Shown here piece by piece: positions 25,619 through 35,300 of a stretch of 64,000 nt of DNA. Positions within the stretch are counted from its first letter, which is position 1. The number at the start of each line of letters is the position of its first letter. The stretch is from Acidilobaceae archaeon. Its GTDB lineage: Archaea > Thermoproteota > Thermoprotei_A > Sulfolobales > Acidilobaceae. The notes under the pieces are model-generated. The model was not told the origin of the DNA. It saw only the letters and a list, made by a program, of their open reading frames with translations, and ran no database searches. A program made the position numbers and the translations under genes. The DNA lies in NCBI GenBank assembly GCA_027037535.1, contig JALVZQ010000003.1:330890-394889 (forward strand), written 5' to 3'.

Positions 25619-27976
25619 TTAATAACTATTTTTTCTAACAAACAACAATACTAATAACCCTCCAATCAGGACGGCGATAGACAGACTTACAATTAATAAT
25701 TCTATTCCACTATGACTCCCTAGTATATGATTATCATGAAGATCAATTATTACTCCGTTTACAGTAGGAGGCGAGACTAGAACAAACGGCAAGCCTGCTA
25801 AGTCAGACAATGACGGCATAGTATCATTAGTAATTTTTACCCAGATATATTTCTCAGATACATTAACTCCTTGTAAAGAGCAAAGCTCCCACTTACTACC
25901 ATTAAGCCAATATACGCTAAGCAGTCGCTCACTAACACCTAAGCTGCGTAAATAAGCCTCGTTATAGTAGATCTTGATTAAGACTTCGTTAACTCCATCG
26001 GTTGAATTAATATATACGTCAAAATAATTCGCAAACCTTCTGTCAACAACTAAACTCTTCGGAAACATTGTATAGTTTACAACACCGACCATAACACTCT
26101 TAGAAGAATTAACCTCAACAACTACACCTGCAATATCAGACGCATCTGCAATACCTCCACCACTGGCTATATTATATCTAGCTCCATAACCATCAACAGG
26201 CTCACCAGAGGGCGGAGCAGAACTCAACCACGGACCAAAAGTAACATTCCCACCAATTATACTATCGCCGGAACCAAACCCTATACCAGAAGGACCACTA
26301 ATATCACCCCACCAATTATAAGATGCATTAACTATGTATCCCCTATTATATATACCAACATTATTACCAGTAATCACATTAAAACTGACAGAAACGTTTT
26401 GGGAATCTCGTATCTCGATGCCCTTATCATTATTCGTTATTCTGCTATTCATTACACTAACATTAGAAGAGCTCCATATCCAGATTCCTCTTTGACCATT
26501 GTTTGCTATCTCGGAATTTACTACACTAGCATTTTGAGAATTACATACAAAGATACCCCATCCCCTACTATTGTTTGTTATTGTGTTATTTACTACACTA
26601 ACATTACTAGAAATGCGTATAAGGACGCCTTTCTTATTGTTTGTTATTGTCATATTTACTATGCTAACATTACTAGAAGAAATAATATTTGCTCCTATGA
26701 CATTATTATTTGATATAATAATTCCTTTTAATGTTATGTTATGAGAATTGACAAGTATGGCTTCACCAACGGGATAATTCACCACAATATCACTCTTATT
26801 TTCTAAATACAATAAAGGCAGTCCATTAACGAAACTATTTACCACACTATTATTATATGAATTCCATAGGTTCAAACCGCAATTGACAAAATTAGTGTAA
26901 ATAATGTTGATATTATGAGAATTTAGTATATAGATTCCCTCTTCTTCATTATTTGCTATTAGGCTACTTACAATACTAACATTATGAGAAGATTCTATAG
27001 TGATTCCCTCTTCTCCGCTATTTGCTATAGTGCTGCTTTTTATGCTAACATTATGCGAGTCCAATATCGCGATTCCCTCATCATGATTATTTGTTATTGT
27101 GGAGTTTAATACACTAACATTAGGAGAATGATCGATATATATTCCCCAATAACTATTCGTTATTCTGCTGCTTTTTATGCTAACATTATGCGAATCCTTA
27201 ATCCAAACGCCATATCCATAATTACTCGTTATTGTGTTATTTATTATGCTAACGTTATTAGAGTAAGCAATCCAGATACCCTCTACTTCCTCATGATTTG
27301 TTATTATACTATTTATTATATTGATATTATAAGAAGCATATATATGAACATCTTCGTACCCATTGTTTGTTATTGTATTGTTTACTATAATAACGTTACT
27401 AGAATCCCCTATCCAAACGCCATATCCATAATTACTCGTTATTGTGTTATTTATTATGCTAACATTACTAGAGTACTCGTATATCGCGACGCCCCAACCA
27501 TTATATTTCATCGTATTATTAACTATACTAACATTAGAAGAGGCAACTATATTGACTCCTCCCACATTATTTGTTATTGTGCTATCCATAACACTAATAT
27601 TGCTAGAATTTGCTATATAGATGCCATTATTATAATTGCCGGTTTCACTGGTTATAATTAATTTTTTAAGTGTTATATTAGTCTGGTTACTAATATATAT
27701 TGTTCCTTTTATTGTGTAGTTTTCTCCGTTTAGTGTTATGTTACTTTTGAGTATTTTTATGTTTGCGCTGATATTATCTGTTATTATGTAGGTTTGATTG
27801 TCGTAGGTTATTATGGGTGCGTCTGAGGGTTCTATTGTTCCGTTTTCATATATGTATATTGTTGTTCCAGTCCACGTTTGTTCTCTTATCGATTTTGTTA
27901 TTATAGTATGTGATGGTATGTATGTTAGGAGTATAATTAGAAGTAGGAATATAATTTGGAGTTCCTTAGTGTCCAT
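25619..27976 (-). CDS. Anchored right-handed beta-helix (NosD/pectate-lyase-like) surface protein
   Basis: 785 residues. Signal peptide (IIFLLLIILLTYIPSHT), then from about residue 90 to 560 some twenty or more coils of roughly 23 residues with the pattern S-x-N-V-S-I-V-N-N-T-I-T-N-N (for example SSNVSIVNNTITSNYG). This is a parallel beta-helix of the PbH1/NosD type. A beta-sandwich follows (SVMVGVVNYTMFPKSLVV), then a membrane helix (LLIVSLSIAVLIGGLLVLLFV). Most coils carry two glycosylation sequons (NVS, NNT). I place the start at ATG 27976 after AAAGGTGGG; a GTG at 27988 overlaps that site. Likely a glycan-binding or S-layer-associated fibre; no enzyme residues can be assigned. Confidence 0.85.
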   Translation of the reverse strand: MDTKELQIIFLLLIILLTYIPSHTIITKSIREQTWTGTTIYIYENGTIEPSDAPIITYDNQTYIITDNISANIKILKSNITLNGENYTIKGTIYISNQTNITLKKLIITSETGNYNNGIYIANSSNISVMDSTITNNVGGVNIVASSNVSIVNNTMKYNGWGVAIYEYSSNVSIINNTITSNYGYGVWIGDSSNVIIVNNTITNNGYEDVHIYASYNINIINSIITNHEEVEGIWIAYSNNVSIINNTITSNYGYGVWIKDSHNVSIKSSRITNSYWGIYIDHSPNVSVLNSTITNNHDEGIAILDSHNVSIKSSTIANSGEEGITIESSHNVSIVSSLIANNEEEGIYILNSHNINIIYTNFVNCGLNLWNSYNNSVVNSFVNGLPLLYLENKSDIVVNYPVGEAILVNSHNITLKGIIISNNNVIGANIISSSNVSIVNMTITNNKKGVLIRISSNVSVVNNTITNNSRGWGIFVCNSQNASVVNSEIANNGQRGIWIWSSSNVSVMNSRITNNDKGIEIRDSQNVSVSFNVITGNNVGIYNRGYIVNASYNWWGDISGPSGIGFGSGDSIIGGNVTFGPWLSSAPPSGEPVDGYGARYNIASGGGIADASDIAGVVVEVNSSKSVMVGVVNYTMFPKSLVVDRRFANYFDVYINSTDGVNEVLIKIYYNEAYLRSLGVSERLLSVYWLNGSKWELCSLQGVNVSEKYIWVKITNDTMPSLSDLAGLPFVLVSPPTVNGVIIDLHDNHILGSHSGIELLIVSLSIAVLIGGLLVLLFVRKNSY
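27201..27253. repeat. 53-base exact intragenic repeat, copy 1
   Basis: Identical to 27411-27463, offset 210 bases (70 codons, three beta-helix coils). Lies inside the beta-helix gene and indicates recent duplication or gene conversion of coils. Confidence 0.9.
27411..27463. repeat. 53-base exact intragenic repeat, copy 2
   Basis: Second copy of the repeat at 27201-27253. Flanks diverge immediately on both sides. Confidence 0.9.
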
Positions 27977-28353
27977 TGATTTACCCACCTTTTTATTTTT
28001 TTCGTTTTTGGTTGTTTTTATGTTTTATGTGTTTATTTGTGTTTTTATTATGTGAAATTATAGAGTATTTAATTTAATTACTATATAGACAAATTATGGT
28101 TAATGATAGCAGTTACATACTTAGTCAAAAATATTTCTTTTTCTAAGAGATTTTAACCCATAAAGTTAGGAATGGTTGCTCTATTGTTTTATTGCAATCT
28201 TATTCTGTTTGTTATGAATACTTATCAAGGTTTATTGCAGCTATTTTTCTTCCTTGCTTTGTTAGTGCAAGTATTGCTAGCTAGTAATTGATATGTGGAG
28301 ATAGCATGGTGCCTTGTGGGTTAGCATCCTAATTCGAGGAATTTAGCTAGAAT
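27977..28353. other. Intergenic region with a possible regulator relic
   Basis: About 375 bases: the promoter of the beta-helix gene, then a stretch where the minus strand at 28212-28280 encodes LAILALTKQGRKIAAINLDK, which resembles the C-terminal helix of a winged-helix regulator (LTKxGRKIA), directly after a stop. Too short to name; possibly a remnant. Confidence 0.3.
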
Positions 28354-28617
28354 TTATTGTACTGTGGCTATGTTTCGTTGTATTTTGTTTATGCAGGTTT
28401 GTTTGCATTTTTTGGTCATTGTTGATAGTGAGATTAGGGCTGTGATTTGCATTATTAGGCCTATTATTGATAGTTGGAGGGGCATGTATGTGATTGATAG
28501 GATTGTTCCTAGTATGAGTAGGGTTGTGGTTATATTGGCGAATTGTTTTTTGGAGAGTTCTTCTTCGAGCCAGGATGCGTATAGGTATAGGTGGTATATG
28601 ATGCTATGAATAGTCAT
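28354..28617 (-). CDS. Small membrane protein, second of a pair
   Basis: 87 residues with two or three hydrophobic segments (NITTTLLILGTILSITYMPL, LSIIGLIMQITALISL) and a basic, Cys-containing tail (KKCKQTCINK). Its ATG overlaps the TGA of the upstream gene by 4 bases (ATGA), so the two are translated together. Both start with a short helix containing E-E-E. No family recognised. Confidence 0.65.
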   Translation of the reverse strand: MTIHSIIYHLYLYASWLEEELSKKQFANITTTLLILGTILSITYMPLQLSIIGLIMQITALISLSTMTKKCKQTCINKIQRNIATVQ

Positions 28618-28952
28618 ATTGCGGCTAGTATTGCTATTGGGAGGAGTATTCCTAGTAGTGGCGATGCTATTAGTAGTATTATTGCTATTGCGTAGTATCT
28701 TATTGCCTTGTATAGTTCTTCTCCTATTTTTGGTAATGTCTCTGATAGTTGTTTGGATCCTTGGTATAGCCAGAGGAGGCCTAGGAGGAATAGTAGTAGT
28801 GATACTATGTCAAGTATTGTTGAAAACAAGTGTTTATCAATAAGTGAGGACACGAAAAGGAGTATGAATGATACTATCCATAAATTGAATCCGTCGCTTA
28901 TTAGCTTGAATGATTCTTCTTCTAGTTTTCTCCTTGTATAGTATTGTTGCAT
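28614..28952 (-). CDS. Small membrane protein, first of a pair
   Basis: 112 residues. N-terminal amphipathic RRKLEEESFKLISDGFNLW, then a membrane hairpin (LLFVSSLID, IVSLLLFLLGLLWLY) and a C-terminal pair (AIAIILLIASPLLGILLPIAI). GGGGGAT precedes ATG 28952. Overlaps the downstream gene. The layout suggests a small two-component membrane complex, unknown role. Confidence 0.7.
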   Translation of the reverse strand: MQQYYTRRKLEEESFKLISDGFNLWIVSFILLFVSSLIDKHLFSTILDIVSLLLFLLGLLWLYQGSKQLSETLPKIGEELYKAIRYYAIAIILLIASPLLGILLPIAILAAI

Positions 28953-29134
28953 AATTGTAATCCCCCTGTTATTTATTAGTAGTCGTCGATGTATATTAGT
29001 CGGTATGTTCCTTATCTAGGTCGTTCTTGTATATGTTTGTCTGTGAAGTGTATGTTGCTATGCACCTTGTTTGTATTATTGAATGATTGAATACAGGGTT
29101 CTAGTTGTTATATGGTTGCCTTATTTAGGTGTCC

Positions 29135-29142
29135 TATATAAA
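29135..29142 (+). promoter_or_regulatory. TATA box of beta-propeller gene
   Basis: TATATAAA about 56 bases before the proposed TTG start (29191), which would give a short leader containing GGTGAT. A second, TTATATAG at 29172-29179, is too close to the start to serve it. Confidence 0.45.
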
Positions 29143-29190
29143 CGGTTAATAATCAATGAGCTAAGATTAACTTATATAGTGGTGATAGAT

Positions 29191-31257
29191 TTGTCTATAA
29201 GAAGCGTTCTTAACCGACAGGTATTTTCAACGATTATGTTATTCCTTATGGTTACAAGTCTTGCTTTGGGAACTGGACATGCCGGACTACCATATGGCCC
29301 GTACCAGGAGGTTATGGGACTAGCGCTATTCCTAAATATTGACGTCAATAATACTATTGTCGGCTACAAGTTCCTATATCAAGATAATCTAGTCCTGGTG
29401 TTGATGAATAGATCTACGGGACAGTATTCCCTTCATTTAATACAATATAATGGCGGCCACACGTTTGTTCCTCTCCCAGATGATATAGGTCTAGTGAACT
29501 ATATCAGTAGTAGCCCAGATGGAAGTGTAATGCTCGTCGATGGGTTCGACAAGAACGTGGTTAGGAAAACATGGATCGTAAACGTAAACACGTTGAATGT
29601 GTCTGAACTGAACTTATCCATGCCTGGACTACAGGAGACAGGAGTCTCTCCTGACTGGAATAAAAGCAGGCTACTCGTGGTTCAAACCAACTATACTAAT
29701 ACAATTGTATCATCTTATAGTATTAGTGATCTTTCAAGGATATGGAGTTTAGATCTAGGTCCCTCTATAGGTGTAAGAGCCTTTACATGCCAGGATAATT
29801 ACTTAATTATATTGGAGAATGAGACCGACTCCATAATTTATAGAATTGGACGAGACGGAGAACTTATCGATGAGAAGAATGTTGGTATCCGGGGGAAAAC
29901 TGTACCTTTAGGAGACTGTAGTAAGCTAGCCGTCTATGTCACCAATAGTGGCCTATACCTAGTTGACTTGGGATCAGGAGATCTCACATTCGTGCACGGG
30001 GTCTCTGGATATCTTGAAGATCTCTTCCCTAGCCCTCAAGGTGATTATATCGCGGTACTAGTCTCAGAGTACTTTATGGGAGGAAATAAGACAATATACG
30101 TGGTCTCTAGTAGCGGAAACGTTGTGTTCAGTGATACTTATCCTAGGATCGAGAAGATATCATGGTCTCCATCGGGCATACTCGGATTCCTTGCGGGTAA
30201 CACAACATTCTACTCGGATAGACTAGTACTAGTAGACACCTCCTCCAATACTAGTACTATTATAGGACCATTTACAGGTCCTGTTACTGCATATGGATGG
30301 TACGAGGACTCTTTATACATGGCTTATTCATCGGGCTATGCTAGCCCTACATATATTAGGGTATACAATTCTAGCATGGATATAGTCGTCGATCAATCCA
30401 TAGGACTTCCACTTCGACTAGATAGTCTTCTAATAACTAGTGTAGAAGGCCAGCAAGTGATTTATTATGTGGGAACTTATTATGACATGGATACAGATTC
30501 AATACATTCCCTTGTAATGGGATACGTGCTCCGGGAGGGCATGGTGATTTCATGGACTCCTGTAAAGGAGATAGTTGCAATACCTGACAAGAATCATGAG
30601 ATAGTTACGATCAGCGATACCAAGAGTACAGATGGGCTAAACCTATCGTATACTCTTACATACTCTCATGGAACAACGATAACGTATACCTCGGGTACAG
30701 GCGATGAATACTACCAGACGTTTATTAATGGAGTCGTAGTAGCAATTTATGCTACTGCTACTGGAAGCGGTGAGGCACAGATTATCTTAACCAGTCCTAT
30801 GGCATTAGAAGCTATCATACTGGATCAAGGAAACACTAGCGGAGCGCAAGTAGTCGTTGATAATGAAACACATGTACGAATAATCCTAAGTCCTGATAGT
30901 GGAACAGCAAGCATAGAAGACACCGTCATAGCCTTCAAATACCCCGTAGACCAGCCATTGCCGGATATGGAGCTCCTCAACTATACGATAAGCCTTGAAC
31001 CTTCAGTAGAAACGGGTTCGGGACAAACAACTACTACAAGCCAGTCAACGGGCTCTGGACTTGAAATTACCGGGACAAATGAAGGAAAAAGTGAGACCTC
31101 TAGTCCTGCTGCAGCTATAGAGCAACCAGCAGAGTCCCAGTCAAGCGAGACGACGAATATAACTGGCGAGCAGGGCTCAAGTAGTATAATGAAGATATTA
31201 GCAATTGTAGTGATCATCGCTATTATCATAATTGCTATACGGTTCCTAAAGAAATAG
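29191..31257 (+). CDS. Anchored beta-propeller surface protein
   Basis: 688 residues from TTG 29191, which follows GGTGATAGAT; the frame is open to 29083 but that extension has no ribosome site. Signal peptide VFSTIMLFLMVTSLALGTGHA. Then propeller-like repeats (ISSSPDGSVMLVDGF, VSPDWNKSRLLVV, LFPSPQGDYIAVLVS, KISWSPSGILGFLAG), a beta-sandwich, a Ser/Thr/Gln/Glu-rich stalk (GQTTTTSQSTGSG) and a C-terminal helix MKILAIVVIIAIIIIAIRFLKK (in part). Same architecture as the pair at 45-49.6 kb, without obvious close identity. Likely part of the cell envelope; ligand unknown. Confidence 0.75.
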   Translation: MSIRSVLNRQVFSTIMLFLMVTSLALGTGHAGLPYGPYQEVMGLALFLNIDVNNTIVGYKFLYQDNLVLVLMNRSTGQYSLHLIQYNGGHTFVPLPDDIGLVNYISSSPDGSVMLVDGFDKNVVRKTWIVNVNTLNVSELNLSMPGLQETGVSPDWNKSRLLVVQTNYTNTIVSSYSISDLSRIWSLDLGPSIGVRAFTCQDNYLIILENETDSIIYRIGRDGELIDEKNVGIRGKTVPLGDCSKLAVYVTNSGLYLVDLGSGDLTFVHGVSGYLEDLFPSPQGDYIAVLVSEYFMGGNKTIYVVSSSGNVVFSDTYPRIEKISWSPSGILGFLAGNTTFYSDRLVLVDTSSNTSTIIGPFTGPVTAYGWYEDSLYMAYSSGYASPTYIRVYNSSMDIVVDQSIGLPLRLDSLLITSVEGQQVIYYVGTYYDMDTDSIHSLVMGYVLREGMVISWTPVKEIVAIPDKNHEIVTISDTKSTDGLNLSYTLTYSHGTTITYTSGTGDEYYQTFINGVVVAIYATATGSGEAQIILTSPMALEAIILDQGNTSGAQVVVDNETHVRIILSPDSGTASIEDTVIAFKYPVDQPLPDMELLNYTISLEPSVETGSGQTTTTSQSTGSGLEITGTNEGKSETSSPAAAIEQPAESQSSETTNITGEQGSSSIMKILAIVVIIAIIIIAIRFLKK

Positions 31258-31331
31258 TTAAAAAGCATAAGATGTAAAAATAACTGTATAAATTATAATC
31301 TTTCTTTTTGTAAATTCTTTGATCTTTCCTT

Positions 31332-32093
31332 CTAACTCAGATCCCCACACTGGCACTGTAGATCTAAAATGATTCTGTGTAAATCATCGAGACCCTCTCC
31401 TCGTATTGCAGAAACTCTTGGCACTAGTACTCTCCTCGCATAGAGTCTTAGTTGCCTTAGTATATCATATAACATCTCTCCATATAGTGAGTGTGTGTTT
31501 TTGAGCTGTCTTCTTATCCTCGAGAAGTCTCCCCATAGATCAAAAGTATATTCTTCGTCTTTCAATAGCAGATCTGCTTTATTGACTACTGGGGCAATAT
31601 CTGTATTGAGACGGAGTTGAACAGCAATGCTTAGTAGTAATTGGAACGCATAGTCTGTGGGATTAGCTATGAGGCCTGCGTCAATAATATACAAGCCTGC
31701 GACATGTGACGTTATACTATTGAGTCGGTCGACTAGCTGTATGCTAGTTTCTCTAAAGAGAAATACCTCCATTTGACCTGGTGTGTCTATTAGTACATAA
31801 TCTGCCTCCGAGTTAACTATATGGGAGAGTGGCTCTTCTAGCCTCTCTGATAGGAGCTCCATACTCTTGACGAGGGCCCCGTTTGGTCCTAGGCCTAGTT
31901 CCCTGGCTACTCGTCTTGCATCTATTATTTTTCGAATATCATAATCTGGCTTGTAGGGGAGATATTCTGCGGCAGGATCTAGATTAATAGTATATACTCT
32001 TGCTCCCATTTCTGTTCTGAGCCATCTTGCATAGGTCCGTGTTAAAGTAGACTTTCCGCTTCCTGCTGGACCCAAAATGAGAAGTGTATACAT
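31332..32093 (-). CDS. GPN-loop GTPase
   Basis: 253 residues. Walker A GPAGSGKST (8-16), the family-defining GPN triplet at 69-71 in LGLGPNGALVKSMELL, switch DTPGQMEVFLFRE and base-specificity NKADLL. GPN GTPases are homodimers conserved in archaea and eukaryotes (XAB1/Npa3 relatives), where they assist RNA polymerase assembly; the archaeal role is less clear. GGTGAAAC precedes ATG 32093. It stands alone between two surface-protein genes with no evident functional link. Confidence 0.93.
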   Translation of the reverse strand: MYTLLILGPAGSGKSTLTRTYARWLRTEMGARVYTINLDPAAEYLPYKPDYDIRKIIDARRVARELGLGPNGALVKSMELLSERLEEPLSHIVNSEADYVLIDTPGQMEVFLFRETSIQLVDRLNSITSHVAGLYIIDAGLIANPTDYAFQLLLSIAVQLRLNTDIAPVVNKADLLLKDEEYTFDLWGDFSRIRRQLKNTHSLYGEMLYDILRQLRLYARRVLVPRVSAIRGEGLDDLHRIILDLQCQCGDLS

Positions 32094-32315
32094 GTTTCAC
32101 CATCTCCTCACAATATTTTGATCCTAGTATGGCGGCGGGGTATCTGTATGCATGGAGCCGGGTTCCTTTCTCATAGATTGTTGTTCCAATTTAGTGACTG
32201 TAATACTATAACTGATTTTTATTGGTGGTGGCTTAGAAGTTCTTACTGGATGTATTTTAGGAAAAATTAAAATGATAGAGTCTAATGGTTAGAAAAACCT
32301 TTTATAGTATTCATA

Positions 32316-35300
32316 TTATCTTCTTTTTATCAATATTATTAGTATTAGTATAATTGCTACCGCGGCTATTATATATGTTATAGGTATTCCTTGGGTAGGA
32401 GAGGTTTCTGACTCGCTTGTTGTCTCGGTTTGAGTTTCTCCTGTCTGTTCGCCTTGCTGGGTTTGTTGTCCTGGTGGCGGCGTTGTAGTAGTTTCTTCTC
32501 CTGCTCCAGCTAGGTTTACTTGGGAGTATGCGTAGTTGTCGGGGTTGTACATTTCACTGATCCTTGCCGGAATCACGTCTTGTAGGGTTATATTTTCAAC
32601 TAGTGGTTTTAGTAGTACTTGTATGGATGTTGTTCCTGCTTGTAATTGTTCGATTGCTACTGCTACTAGGGCGCCGTGGTCTTCTACTGCGTAGCCTTGT
32701 TGTCTTAGAGAATCAAGGTCTATACTGTATCCTGCTGGTACTGGTATTTCTAGGACTAGATAGTAGAGCGGCTGGCTTGATGATACTAGTATTGTTGACG
32801 GTATTGATCCATCTGGGTTTTGTTCCTCAATGTTCCATGTGAGCGATAACCCTTCTCCTTGTAGAGTTACCTTATTGTTGTCTAGTCTTTCTCCTTTTAC
32901 CGGTGCCAGCGTTGTTGTAGTCCAGTAGTATGTCTCCACAGTGATATATGCTGATCCCTCTGTGCTTGTTACTTCTAGTTCGAATGTATTGTTTCCTATA
33001 GCTAGTTCTGGGTAAAGTGTTACTTTCTCGCCTGGTGCTAGGCTCCCGCTCCATATCGCTTGATTATTTAGATATAATACTAGTGATACCGGTGTAGTTG
33101 TTAGGGAGTAGTGTCTTAGCATTTGCAGTGTGCCGACTACTACTGCCCCGGTCCTAGTGGTGCTGTGGAGCCAGTTATCCGCGCTTTGTATTAGCCAGGC
33201 TAGGCCCTGGTTGGTTGTATCGGTCCATCCCTGTACATAGTATAGTGCTTGGATGGCGTATGCTGTTGTTACTTCTGTGCTATGGCTCCATCCATAAGTG
33301 GTAGAGGTCCAGTATATTGTTTCTCCATCTGAGATTCCATTGTTTACTAGCCAGTCTGCAGAGGACGACAGTGCATTGTTAACGAGTGCTTGTAGCGTGC
33401 TGTTAGGTGTTATGCCTGGTACTTGTGCTAATGCGATCATTACTAGGGAGGTGACGTATGGGTCTCCGGTGGTTGATGATTCAGGTCCCCAGCTTCCATC
33501 GTCTAATTGGTTTGATAATAGGAACATTGTAGCGTTGTCTATTACGGCTATATCGAAGGGTTCACTGTAGCCGTAGTTCTGCAAGTTGTGGTATGTTAGT
33601 GACAGGGCATATAGTATGTATGCGGTTAGTTCTATTCTGTCATCGACGTAGTCAGGTGAAACAGGTGTCCATCCTCCGTCTGGATCTTGAGTATTTATAA
33701 AGTACTGTGACGCGTTATACATTGCGCCTGGGATAGTGTTTCCTCCGGTGCTGACCGGGAGATATATACTGTTGTCGAAGGCCCACTCCGCTGTCTTTAC
33801 AAGGCCTTCTAATACGTATGCTGTGAAGAAGGGTGTTGAATCATATTCTGGGAACCAGCCCCATCCTCCATCTGGTTTCTGGAGATCAACTAGTTCTAGT
33901 GCGCCGCCTATTACTATCTGGGTGTATTCTTGATATTCTTCTTCTGTCATGCTGCCTTCATAGTATGACAGATATAGTATCGCGTTGAGGCTCGCTAATA
34001 GTTTGCTTGTTCTTTGCTCTGCGCATCCATATGGGTATGCTATTAGATCCTTTATTTCGCTTATGTATATGACTGTTGGCTTAGTTGAGATTGTGACTGT
34101 AGTTGTCTCATAGAGTAAACTTGATGGGAGCTCGTGGCTTAGGATTGCTGGTTCGTCTGGAGTGGCTTCCCCGGCACTAAATATTGCGTATTGGTATGGG
34201 GAAGGCAGTATTTTTATATAGTTGGTTCTTTTTGTCGTGTAGTTTCCTACTAGATCGCCGGTTTCATTATATGCAAGATATGATATGTGCAACGTTACAA
34301 TGGTGGTGCCCACGTTGTGGAGGACCTGGAATAAGTATGTGTTAGTATATGATTCTCCTGGAGCGAGTGTGAATTGATCGGTAATGGGTGGAGTTAGTTC
34401 TGGATCTAGGAATGCAGATTCGTATTCTAGCTCTGTAGTGACCTCGTATGTGAGGTTTTGTTGGTTCGTGTTTGTAATGTTGAATGATATGGGTATTGTC
34501 TGGTCCCAGTATGCTGATGGCGGTGTTTGTAGCTCTGCTGATAATTGTCCGAAACCTGGTAGTAGTGATGCTAGCTCTGATAGCATTGTAGTGTCATTGG
34601 TGTATGCATATGCGTAGATGTAAGTGGCTTTTTCGCCTGGTTGTAGTGAGAGTTTCCATGTTAGCCCGACTACGATATCTCCTGTAGTGATTACTTCTCC
34701 GTTTAAATTAATTGTTTCTGGAGGATCCTCTCCGTGATAATATGCCACGTATGCTCCGTTGAAGGTATCGAATGATCCTATGATTATTCCCATAGGATAG
34801 TTTGTTTCTTGGTCTATTTGGAGTAGCCAGGGTTCGCTGAACTCGTTTTTGTCTAGGAAAGTCTCGACTGTTAGTCTCGTTATCTGGTTGTCTATGGGTG
34901 CTAGTATATAGTCTCCTGAGGCTCCTACGATGTCGAGATCCATATATTCTTCGTATAACATATTGGTATAGCTTTGTGTTCCATTGTTTGTAATGGTTGT
35001 TTTGACTATGAGGAGTGGTACCTCGTTCATCATTATGAATTCTCTCTCGATGTATAGTCCGGTGCCCGTATCGTATCCCTGATGTTGAATAGCGTATATA
35101 TCTGTCCTATTTGTCGTTTCAACATAATTGTTCCATGTAAAGTCTCCTGAATCAACGATAGCGTACTCCGAATAGTTTCCGTCGTATATACCGAAGTCGT
35201 TCAAATACATGATGTTTGAATCAAGGTCCATTAGTGGAACTGCTGCGAGACTATCTATGGTTCCATAGTCTAGCTCGGTATACAAGTATTGGCTCTGGAT

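Noticed and set aside
27128-27661. 177-codon + frame antisense to the beta-helix gene
   Set aside because: Its repeat structure mirrors the coding repeats of the opposite strand; no ribosome site and unnatural composition.
25619-27976. Dense short repeats that might look like a CRISPR array
   Set aside because: Repeats keep the reading frame, vary in spacing as beta-helix coils and encode a signal peptide and anchor; no conserved direct repeat with unique spacers and no cas genes.
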